Part shown: positions 31,384 to 37,819 of the stretch, piece after piece
Position numbering within the stretch: position 1 is the stretch's first letter
Layout: every line of letters starts with the position of its first letter
Assembly (NCBI GenBank): GCA_937934115.1
Contig: CALHAH010000027.1
Location: forward strand, 1-37,819
Direction of reading: 5' to 3'
From: an uncultured Thermoanaerobaculum sp.
GTDB lineage: Bacteria > Acidobacteriota > Thermoanaerobaculia > Thermoanaerobaculales > Thermoanaerobaculaceae
DNA length: 37,819 nt
Notes under the pieces: generated by a model
Databases searched by the model: none
Told to the model about the DNA's origin: nothing
The model's input: only the letters and a program-made list of their open reading frames with translations
Position numbers and translations under genes: made by a program

Positions 31384-34304
31384 CAGCTCGTCTCCTCGTG
31401 GTTGGTAATTTTGGCCAAGTAAAGCACCCGGGGCCGGGTGTTCAGCTCGGTAAGAACCCCGTAGGCGCGGGGATCTTGGGAAAGCTTGGCCACTTCACTT
31501 TGGCTGTCGTTCAAGTTGCCAAAGACAATGGCTTGCGTGGGGCACACCTGCGCGCAGGCCGGCACCACCTCACCATCGCGCAGGGCACGGCGCTCATTGT
31601 GCGCGGTGATCTTGGCCCTTTCAATACGCTGGATGCAAAAAGTACACTTTTCCATGACCCCCCGGCCGCGAATGGTCACCTCGGGGTTGAACTGCATCTT
31701 GCGCGTAGGGGCCACGTCCTTGAAGTAGTTGAAGAAGTTGAAACGACGCACCTTGTACGGGCAGTTATTGGAGCAGTAGCGGGTGCCGACACAGCGGTTG
31801 TAAACCATTTCGTTAAGCCCTTCTTCGCTGTGCACCGTGGCTGCCACCGGGCATACTTGTTCACAGGGGGCGTTTTCGCAGTGCTGGCAAAGCATCGGCT
31901 GAAAGGCAAACTTGGGATCCTCCGGCTTGCCGCCAAAGTAGCGGTCCACCCGGATCCAATGCATTTGCCTGCCCTTCTGTACCTGTTTTTTGCCCACCAC
32001 CGGGATGTTGTTTTCCGCTTGGCAGGCCACCACGCAGGCGCCACAGCCAATGCAGCAGGCCAAGTCCACCACCATGCCCCATTGGTATTCGCCGGTAAAG
32101 GGACGCTCTTTCCAGGGCATGGCAGGCCGGCGAACCTCGGGTTTCTCCCCAATTTGCAACCCTTGGACCACTGCCGCGGCGCAGACCTCGCGGATGAGCT
32201 CCCCCACGCGATGCCCTAGGGCTTCCAAACCAACCCGATCAATGGCTTGCTGATCTTGCGTTGATACCAAATCCCCGCGTTTACCCGTGGGCGTAACGCG
32301 CGCCGCTGCCGTCCAGCGGCCGGCAAAAATGGGCAGGACATCCACCCCCACGCTATCCCCCACCCTCCCCGCCGCCTTGCGGCCGTAGCCTGCCACTAAA
32401 CCCACCACACCTTCGGCGGTTCCGGGCAACGTAAAACACGGCAATAGGATCTCCCCACCGGCAGTGGCAATGCGCACCACCTCTCCGTGCCGGACTCCCA
32501 GTCGGCCCGCGGTTTTGGGGCTTATAAGGGCAGCGTTACCCCAGGTCAGCTTGGTGAGTGGTTCGGGGAGTTCCTGCAGCCAGGGGTTGTTGGCAAAGCG
32601 CCCGTCCAGAACCTTTAAGTCGTACAAAAGGCAGGCAGTGAGGCCCTCGCCAGCCGGAGGAAAGGCAAGGTCACGGAGCCAGCTGGAGTCTTGTTCCTTC
32701 AGCACCAGAGGCGAAAGCGAATGCCCGGGAAGAATGCCATCGTGGAGAGTTTGGCGCCAAAGCTCCTCGTCAAAACGCCCTTGGGAAAAAACTGAAAAGG
32801 TGTCCCGCACCAAATCGTAGCCTTGCCGCTCATCGCCCAACGACAAAGCCAAAAGTTCTTCGGCGGTCTTGCCTTCGTAAAGGGGAGCAATAAGTGGCTG
32901 CACCACCGAGTACTCGCCGGTACAGGCTTGGAGATCACCCCAGGCCTCCAAAAAGTGAGCTTGGGGTACGTGCCAACGGGACAGGCGCGAGGTTTCATCT
33001 TCAAAAAGGCCCAAGCGCACCACGGCAGTCTCGGAGGGCAAACTGGCCCAAGGTAGGTGCGGTGCCGTCACGACAGGATTGCCACCGAGAACCACTAAAA
33101 GCTCTACCTCGCGGTTTTCCATTGCGTGCTGAAGCTGTTGCCAGTGCCCAGTGGCGGGTGGCGCCGGAAAATAAAAGACCGTGCGACCCTGGGCACCCAA
33201 AGCGCGGTGCAAAGAGAAAGCCAAAGCGTGCACGGCCGGGGGAAGGCTTTCTGCCACCAAAAGCAGGGATTCCCCTCCTGCAGCGTGTAAATCGCGGGCA
33301 CAGCGCCGCACAAAGTCCTTTTCTTCCGCGGCTAGGGGCGGCGGGGGTGGCAAAGGCACCGTAAGGGTAACTCCCCTGGCCACAAGCTCGTGAGCTAAAG
33401 CCAGGAGCATGGCTACAAGCCGTTCCGGTGGTACTGCCAAACGGTAATCCGCCGCGGCTCCCGTCACCGTGGGCACAGCTTCCGCCACGTACAGGCGATT
33501 CTTCCCCTCCCTGCGCTTGGCGGCAAAACCGCGAGCGTTGACCACCGCCGACGGGTGGCGCAGCAAAAAGTCAGCGCCAAGGCTCACAATAACCGCAGCG
33601 TTTTCCACCTTGGGTTTCGCCACTGCCCGTACACCTGTGGCTTGCGCCAAGCCTTCCCTTTCCTGCACGTTTAAAAGGGGATCCCAATCCACCCACAAAG
33701 CTTCCGGGAAGCGCTCGGCAAGCCGTTGGCGCAGCCGTTCGCGCGTTGGTGAGGGAGTGGCGTCGGCCAAAATGAAAAGACCGCGTCCGCCTTGCGTCTG
33801 CAGGCGCGCCAGGCAAGAGCCAAAGAAACGGCGGAAGTTCTCCCAGGTGGAGACCACGCGTTGCCCCGCCTGCCTCTCCACCACCGCGCGGGAGCGGTCG
33901 GGGTCGTAAAGCTCCAAAACCGAAGCTTGCGCCCAAAGATGCGTGGCGCCTAAGCTCTCAGGGTGAAGAGGGTTACCCTCGACTTTAATGGGGCGCCCAT
34001 CGTAGCTGGTCACCACCAACCCCAAGGCATTGCCGAAAAGCGACATGGCGGTGGCGAAGTACTGGGGGACGCCGGGGACACGGCCTTCCGGCCGGCCAGC
34101 AAACGGCAAAATGGTTTCCTTAGGCCAGCGGCAGGATGCCAAACCCAAAAGGCCCAGAGAGGCCCCAGCCAACTTCAGGAATTCCCGCCGGGTTCGAGGG
34201 TCTTGCAGGGCCTCAGCTAAAAACGGGAACTCTTGCGCCACTTTTTCCCGAAACTCTAGGGTTTGTGTCAGTTCATCCAAGCTGCGCCAGTACGCCTTGC
34301 TCAC
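31383..34304 (-). CDS. actB: Alternative complex III iron-sulfur subunit ActB (fused, TAT-variant)
   Basis: The 973-residue protein fuses the molybdopterin-oxidoreductase-like domain (about 60-740) to a four-cluster ferredoxin domain (about 745-973). ActB of this family binds no molybdenum. The N-terminus has [17 protein letters not shown] then [10 protein letters not shown] (Arg39-Arg40), the internal 'TAT-variant' signal, ending near Cys58. Cluster motifs are [39 protein letters not shown] and CTFCIQRIE with CAQVCP. It relays electrons from quinol to the cytochromes. GTG 34304 is chosen because AGGAGG lies close upstream; it overlaps neither GTG nor ATG alternatives better. It starts 11 bases after the actA stop. 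Confidence 0.95.
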   Translation of the reverse strand: MSKAYWRSLDELTQTLEFREKVAQEFPFLAEALQDPRTRREFLKLAGASLGLLGLASCRWPKETILPFAGRPEGRVPGVPQYFATAMSLFGNALGLVVTSYDGRPIKVEGNPLHPESLGATHLWAQASVLELYDPDRSRAVVERQAGQRVVSTWENFRRFFGSCLARLQTQGGRGLFILADATPSPTRERLRQRLAERFPEALWVDWDPLLNVQEREGLAQATGVRAVAKPKVENAAVIVSLGADFLLRHPSAVVNARGFAAKRREGKNRLYVAEAVPTVTGAAADYRLAVPPERLVAMLLALAHELVARGVTLTVPLPPPPPLAAEEKDFVRRCARDLHAAGGESLLLVAESLPPAVHALAFSLHRALGAQGRTVFYFPAPPATGHWQQLQHAMENREVELLVVLGGNPVVTAPHLPWASLPSETAVVRLGLFEDETSRLSRWHVPQAHFLEAWGDLQACTGEYSVVQPLIAPLYEGKTAEELLALSLGDERQGYDLVRDTFSVFSQGRFDEELWRQTLHDGILPGHSLSPLVLKEQDSSWLRDLAFPPAGEGLTACLLYDLKVLDGRFANNPWLQELPEPLTKLTWGNAALISPKTAGRLGVRHGEVVRIATAGGEILLPCFTLPGTAEGVVGLVAGYGRKAAGRVGDSVGVDVLPIFAGRWTAAARVTPTGKRGDLVSTQDQQAIDRVGLEALGHRVGELIREVCAAAVVQGLQIGEKPEVRRPAMPWKERPFTGEYQWGMVVDLACCIGCGACVVACQAENNIPVVGKKQVQKGRQMHWIRVDRYFGGKPEDPKFAFQPMLCQHCENAPCEQVCPVAATVHSEEGLNEMVYNRCVGTRYCSNNCPYKVRRFNFFNYFKDVAPTRKMQFNPEVTIRGRGVMEKCTFCIQRIERAKITAHNERRALRDGEVVPACAQVCPTQAIVFGNLNDSQSEVAKLSQDPRAYGVLTELNTRPRVLYLAKITNHEETS

Positions 34305-34315
34305 GAGGCTCCCTC

Positions 34316-34981
34316 CTAGCGGTGACAGGTCCCACAATCAGTGGAAGGCCGGATGCCCAGCTGCTCCCGTAACCGCCGTCCATACACTTCCGGTTTTTCC
34401 GGCGGCACCCAATCCATGCTGGTAACCAACTCTGGCGGCCGCAAATGAGGATCAGGGTTGCGGTGGCAGTCCAAGCACCACCCCATGGAGAGCGGCTCCA
34501 CCTGTTGCACGACCTCCATGGTGTCCACACGCCCGTGACAGGAAACGCACCCCACCCCGCGACGAACGTGGGCCGAGTGGTCGAAATACACGTAATCCGG
34601 CAAATCATGCACCCGCACCCAAGGGATGGGCATGCCCGTGGCGTAGCTTTCCCGCACCGAAAGCAGCTTGGGGCTTGCCGCGCGGATACGGGCGTGGCAG
34701 TTCATGCAGGTTTGCGTGGGGGGGATCGCTGCTTTTGCCGCCTCCTCCACGGTGTTGTGGCAGTACCGGCAATCCAAGCCCAACTGCCCCACGTGCAAAG
34801 CATGGCTGTAAGGAACCGGCTGCTCCGGGGCGTAGCCCACGTCCGTCGTTCGGGGCGATGCACCGAAGCCCACAAGCACCACCAGGTAAACCGGAATCAC
34901 CACCAAAGCCACACCGGCTACCACCCGTAACTGATTTACCCAAGGGGGGAAAACCCACCGAGACCGCCCGTGTTCGCTCAC
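34316..34981 (-). CDS. actA: Alternative complex III pentahaem cytochrome c, ActA
   Basis: The 221-residue protein has one N-terminal helix (18-40) and five CxxCH sites: 71-75 (CRYCH), 92-96 (CMNCH), 145-149 (CVSCH), 169-173 (CLDCH) and 216-220 (CGTCH). It matches the five-haem subunit of ACIII, which moves electrons in the periplasm. The GTG at 34981 has no SD. A promoter (TTGACA-17-TAGCAT) ends eight bases upstream, so the mRNA probably begins at or within about three bases of the start codon. It leads the 13-gene respiratory operon. Confidence 0.94.
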   Translation of the reverse strand: MSEHGRSRWVFPPWVNQLRVVAGVALVVIPVYLVVLVGFGASPRTTDVGYAPEQPVPYSHALHVGQLGLDCRYCHNTVEEAAKAAIPPTQTCMNCHARIRAASPKLLSVRESYATGMPIPWVRVHDLPDYVYFDHSAHVRRGVGCVSCHGRVDTMEVVQQVEPLSMGWCLDCHRNPDPHLRPPELVTSMDWVPPEKPEVYGRRLREQLGIRPSTDCGTCHR

Positions 34982-34989
34982 AGTTGGGC

Positions 34990-35018
34990 ATGCTAACGAG
35001 ACGGAAAATCTTTGTCAA
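34990..35018 (-). promoter_or_regulatory. Promoter of the ACIII-caa3 operon, probably leaderless
   Basis: On the minus strand TTGACA (35013-35018) is followed after exactly 17 bases by TAGCAT (34990-34995), four of six matches to TATAAT. Seven bases on would start the RNA at about 34983, two bases before the GTG of actA. No SD exists for that GTG, which agrees with a leaderless message. Confidence 0.75.
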
Positions 35019-35133
35019 CGGTTTCGAGTCGCAATATCACATTTAGCGAAACACGGAAATGAGACCACCCCCACACTCCTACCGCCGGTTGCGAGACTTT
35101 GAATGACGCTCCGGCGCCTTTACTGCTGCTATT

Positions 35134-35151
35134 CGCAAGCGTTGGCTTGCG
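35134..35151. promoter_or_regulatory. Hairpin in the divergent gap before actA and the receptor genes
   Basis: A 7-bp stem CGCAAGC/GCTTGCG with a GTTG loop lies in the 222-base gap between actA and the plus-strand genes. It has no T tail and lies about 40 bases upstream of the plus-strand -35, so a regulator site is more likely than a terminator. A copy of this stem is not seen elsewhere. No riboswitch that I recognise fits the gap. Confidence 0.4.
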
Positions 35152-35189
35152 CTTAGCAAACTTTGACCGCCACCGCCCAGCGCCGTGAC

Positions 35190-35217
35190 TTGACAACAAC
35201 GCTATGGCTGTTAAAAC
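35190..35217 (+). promoter_or_regulatory. Candidate promoter of the small gene and TonB receptor
   Basis: A perfect TTGACA at 35190-35195 is followed after 16 bases by TAAAAC (35212-35217). Transcription would start near 35224, right before an in-frame GTG at 35225. This would skip the ATG at 35204, making the shorter protein the real one. The -10 match is weaker than that of actA and the call is tentative. Confidence 0.4.
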
Positions 35218-35530
35218 TGAGACCGTGAAGCGGAAAGCCCGGCCCGTGGTGCCAGTTGCAATTGCCGCCTTGTTTGCGATTTACGGTGGCCTGCAGACCC
35301 TCCCCCACCTTCACGCGCAAGGTAGTGGCTTTTCCTTCAACTCTGCCCCTTCCTCCTCGCCGCTCCATCGCTGCTTGCAGTGCGCCATCGCCCACGGCCC
35401 GGCGCTGACCCCGGAAAGCATCTCCTGCCCCCAGGTCCCGGCGCAAACGTACCCACTGCTGGGCGAAACCTCGACGCTCGCGGCCGCGGCTTTTTTGCTC
35501 CCGGGAAAGCCTCGGGCCCCTCCCGCCTAA
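35204..35530 (+). CDS. Small Cys/His-containing membrane protein, receptor-gene partner
   Basis: The 108-residue protein, not firmly identified, has a basic N-terminus, one hydrophobic segment (PVVPVAIAALFAIYGG) and a Cys/His-bearing stretch (LPHLHAQG, then HRCLQCAIAHG) in its soluble part. The layout recalls small copper-handling proteins encoded beside TonB copper receptors (DUF2946-like), but I cannot assign it. The start is open: ATG 35204 has no SD, and GTG 35225 (101 residues) would suit a leaderless transcript from the promoter at 35190. It ends 72 bases before the receptor gene on the same strand. Confidence 0.55.
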   Translation: MAVKTETVKRKARPVVPVAIAALFAIYGGLQTLPHLHAQGSGFSFNSAPSSSPLHRCLQCAIAHGPALTPESISCPQVPAQTYPLLGETSTLAAAAFLLPGKPRAPPA

Positions 35531-35602
35531 CCTTATCGGCGTCACCCCGCGGTTTTACAATGTGGATAGGTTAACTTGCTTCGCAAAAAGAGGGAGGAAA
35601 AC

Positions 35603-37789
35603 ATGTTGCCAAAACTTTTGCTTGCGCGCCTTGGCGCGTACCCGCTACTTTTCGTACTGGCCTGCCAAGCCCCGGCTTTTGCCGTGGAGCCTGCCGGCGC
35701 CGTGTTGGTGGTGAAGGTGGTTTCCGCCCAGGGGCAACCAGTGGCAGGCGCCAATGTGAGTCTTGTGGGCTTCCCGTTGCGCACCCGCACCAACGAGCAG
35801 GGGCATGCGCGGTTTGCCGGCTTAAAAGCTGGCCGCTACCTCGTGCAAGCCACCACCCCCACCGGCGAAACTGCGTCCCAGGAAGTGACGCTCACGGCGG
35901 GCGCGGAGCTGGAGGTGCCCTTGCGTTTGCAGGCGGCCACCTTCCATGAGGAGGTGTTCGTTTCCGCCGCGCACCCCGAGCGTCTTTCGGAAACGGCACG
36001 ACCCGTGACTGCAATTTCGGGCGACGAGCTTTTGCTTGCCGCGCAACCCAGCCTGGGAGAAACCTTGCGCTGGCAACCGGGAGTGACCAGTACCTTTTAT
36101 TCGCCAGGATCCAGCCGTCCGTTGCTGCGTGGACAAGGCGGTGATCGTGTGCGCATCCTGCAATCGGGGCTCGATTTAGGCGACGCTTCCGACACCAGTC
36201 CCGATCACGGCGTAGCCCTCACCCCCTCGGGCTTCGATCGAATTGAGGTGCTGCGTGGCCCTGCAGCCCTTCTTTACGGTACGGAAACCCTAGGCGGGGT
36301 TGTGAACGCCGTGGGTGGCCCGGTACCGCTTGCCCCAGCCGGCACCCCCCTCCTCGGAGAAACGCGGTGGTCTTTGGCTTCTAACGCGTGGCAGCGCACC
36401 GCTACCACCAACCTTCAAGGGCAGCAGGGCGCTTGGAGCTGGCACGCGGGCCTCGGCACGCAGCGGTCCAACGACTACCGCAGCGGTCGGGGCAAAGTCA
36501 CCAACAGCTACGTGCGCAACGACGATGCCAGTGTGGGTATGGCCCGCTTTGGTCACGCTGGGTTTCTGGGCGTGGGTTTTGCGTACCACAAAAGCAACTA
36601 CGGAAGCCCAGTGGAGGAAGACGTGCACGTGGAGCTGTTCCGTCAAAGGTGGGAAGCGCGAGGAGAAACGGCCATAAACTGGGGGAAACTCGCGCGCGTG
36701 CGTTTTGGCGTGGCGCAGGTGGATTACCATCACCAAGAATTTGAAGGCAGCGACGTGGGCACACGCGTGGAAAACCAACACACCTCAGCCCGCGTGGAGC
36801 TCTACCACAACCCCATTCTGGGCTTTTCCGGCATCCTCGGTGTGGAGGGTCAAGACCGGGACCTCGTGGTCAAAGGCGAGGAAAGCTACTTGCCACCCAC
36901 CACAAGCAAAAAAGCTGCGGCATTCCTGTGGGAGCACGGCGATGTGGGGCCTATGCATTGGGAAATCGGCGGGCGGTGGGATTGGGTCCGCCACCACCCT
37001 CGGGGGGAAGCTCCTCGCCGCAGTTTTGATTACGGTAGTTTCACCGTTTCCGCCTCGCGGAACTTGGGAGACGCTCTCAAGCTTTACGTTTCCCTGGGCT
37101 ACACCGGCAAAGCCCCCAACCCCGAAGAGCTCTACTCCAACGGTCCCCACGCCGCCACCGGTCTTTTCGAGGTGGGCAACGATCAGTTACGGCTGGAGCG
37201 CAACCGACACGGGGAACTGGGCCTGCGGTGGACGGGCCCTCGCGCCAGTGTGCAAGCCAACCTTTTCCGCGCGCAGGTGGACAACTTCACCTTTCAGACC
37301 CTTACCGGCGAAGAGGAGGACGAGCTGCCGGTAGCTCTCTTCCGGCAAAGCGACGCCCGTTTTTGGGGCGCAGAGCTCCTTGGCCACTGGGATCTCCTCT
37401 CCAACCCCGATTCCCACCTTGAGCTCACCTACGGGGCCGACGCCGTGCGCGGCAAGCTGACCGAAAGCCAAGGCAACCTGCCGCGCATCCCCCCTGCTCG
37501 GGTGTTCTCCCACCTCCAGTGGTATAAAAACCCAGCCACGTTCCGGTTGGGGGTACAGCGGGTGCTGCCGGCCACTCGCCTGGCACCTGAGGAGACGCGG
37601 AGCCCCGGCTACACGCTTGTGGAGGCAGCCGTGGGCTACCGCCTTTTGGGTGCACGCACCGCCCACATCCTTTGGCTCCAGGGCACCAACCTCACCAACA
37701 CGTTCGCCCTGAACCACACGTCCTTTTTTAAGGAAAAAAGCCCACTGCCAGGAAGGAACATCTCCCTTCGCTATCAATTGGTGTTTTAA
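35603..37789 (+). CDS. TonB-dependent outer-membrane receptor, probably for a metal
   Basis: The 728-residue protein has a signal peptide (ending AFA-V), a carboxypeptidase-regulatory-like beta domain (about 30-115), a TonB-box-like EEVFVSA, a plug (about 125-240) and a 22-strand-type barrel ending in phenylalanine (YQLVF), the usual outer-membrane insertion signal. In the plug, LLRGQGGDRVRILQSG, SPDHGVALTP and RIEVLRGPAALLYG match the ZnuD/OprC-like zinc and copper receptors better than siderophore or vitamin receptors. GGGAGGAAAAC precedes ATG 35603. Substrate is inferred, not shown. It follows the small Cys/His gene and ends at a terminator. Confidence 0.85.
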   Translation: MLPKLLLARLGAYPLLFVLACQAPAFAVEPAGAVLVVKVVSAQGQPVAGANVSLVGFPLRTRTNEQGHARFAGLKAGRYLVQATTPTGETASQEVTLTAGAELEVPLRLQAATFHEEVFVSAAHPERLSETARPVTAISGDELLLAAQPSLGETLRWQPGVTSTFYSPGSSRPLLRGQGGDRVRILQSGLDLGDASDTSPDHGVALTPSGFDRIEVLRGPAALLYGTETLGGVVNAVGGPVPLAPAGTPLLGETRWSLASNAWQRTATTNLQGQQGAWSWHAGLGTQRSNDYRSGRGKVTNSYVRNDDASVGMARFGHAGFLGVGFAYHKSNYGSPVEEDVHVELFRQRWEARGETAINWGKLARVRFGVAQVDYHHQEFEGSDVGTRVENQHTSARVELYHNPILGFSGILGVEGQDRDLVVKGEESYLPPTTSKKAAAFLWEHGDVGPMHWEIGGRWDWVRHHPRGEAPRRSFDYGSFTVSASRNLGDALKLYVSLGYTGKAPNPEELYSNGPHAATGLFEVGNDQLRLERNRHGELGLRWTGPRASVQANLFRAQVDNFTFQTLTGEEEDELPVALFRQSDARFWGAELLGHWDLLSNPDSHLELTYGADAVRGKLTESQGNLPRIPPARVFSHLQWYKNPATFRLGVQRVLPATRLAPEETRSPGYTLVEAAVGYRLLGARTAHILWLQGTNLTNTFALNHTSFFKEKSPLPGRNISLRYQLVF

Positions 37790-37797
37790 CGGCGAGA

Positions 37798-37819
37798 GGG
37801 GCGACCTACCGGTCGCCCC
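37798..37819 (+). terminator. Hairpin after the TonB receptor gene
   Basis: GGGGCGACC (37798-37806) and GGTCGCCCC (37811-37819) form a perfect 9-bp stem with loop TACC, eight bases after the receptor stop. The window ends at the stem, so a T tract cannot be checked. It is probably an intrinsic terminator. Confidence 0.65.

Noticed and set aside
35020-35036. tRNA T-loop-like GGTTTCGAGTCG
   Set aside because: No acceptor stem, anticodon arm or CCA end surrounds it.
34982-35203. Cobalamin or other riboswitch before the TonB receptor
   Set aside because: No B12-box or other conserved aptamer core is present, and the gap lies upstream of a small gene rather than directly before the receptor.

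Overview
The window is a GC-rich, densely packed bacterial chromosome segment with about 37 protein-coding genes, most of them in long same-strand runs with 4- to 20-base overlaps. Start codons are often GTG or TTG, and Shine-Dalgarno (SD) sites are usually strong (AAAGGAGG or GGGAGG). The gene content points to an aerobic, Gram-negative heterotroph: an outer-membrane TonB receptor, alternative complex III, caa3 oxidase, CsgG-like and DUF1343 proteins. An acidobacterial (Thermoanaerobaculia-like) origin is my best guess from overall character. It is an inference, not a demonstrated assignment.

Layout. 1-180: hairpins and a short 21-bp tandem repeat. 216-4790 (minus): a secreted M28 aminopeptidase and the dTDP-sugar genes rfbA-rfbB-rfbD, without rfbC. 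4878-5498 (plus): folE. 5515-6861 (minus): a CsgG-domain protein and a secreted partner of unknown function. 6993-13315 (minus): a six-gene run encoding a haem-binding DUF3365 protein, a NamZ-type muramidase, a HAD phosphatase, a zinc-ribbon protein, D-Ala-D-Ala ligase and malic enzyme/phosphotransacetylase, closed by a clear intrinsic terminator. 13375-14274 (plus): a zinc-type CDF exporter. 14275-14580: a gene-free stretch that folds on paper into a branched structure. 14581-18723 (minus): a chain of overlapping or abutting genes, namely a small unknown gene, an M50 protease, scpA, scpB, rluB and hisC. 18749-21327 (plus): folB, folK, a pteridine-reductase-like SDR and a lipid kinase. 21324-21980 (minus): an RluA-type pseudouridine synthase.

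The dominant feature is a 13-gene respiratory operon (34981 down to 22072, minus). It encodes a complete alternative complex III (ActA, fused ActB, ActC, ActD, ActE, ActF), a small membrane protein, the copper chaperone Sco, and an A2-type caa3 oxidase with a cytochrome c domain fused to subunit II. Together these pass electrons from quinol through ACIII to oxygen. The operon is read from a TTGACA-17-TAGCAT promoter that sits almost on the start codon, so its mRNA is probably leaderless. Transcribed the other way are a small Cys/His-containing membrane protein and a TonB-dependent receptor resembling zinc/copper receptors, which may supply metal to the oxidase.

I found no tRNA, rRNA, CRISPR array, insertion sequence or prophage. 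The less ordinary items are the structured intergenic RNA candidate, the 146-base rluB/hisC overlap, a perfect 12-bp inverted repeat inside coxC, and the set of SD-less genes with a TANNNT box just before the start codon.
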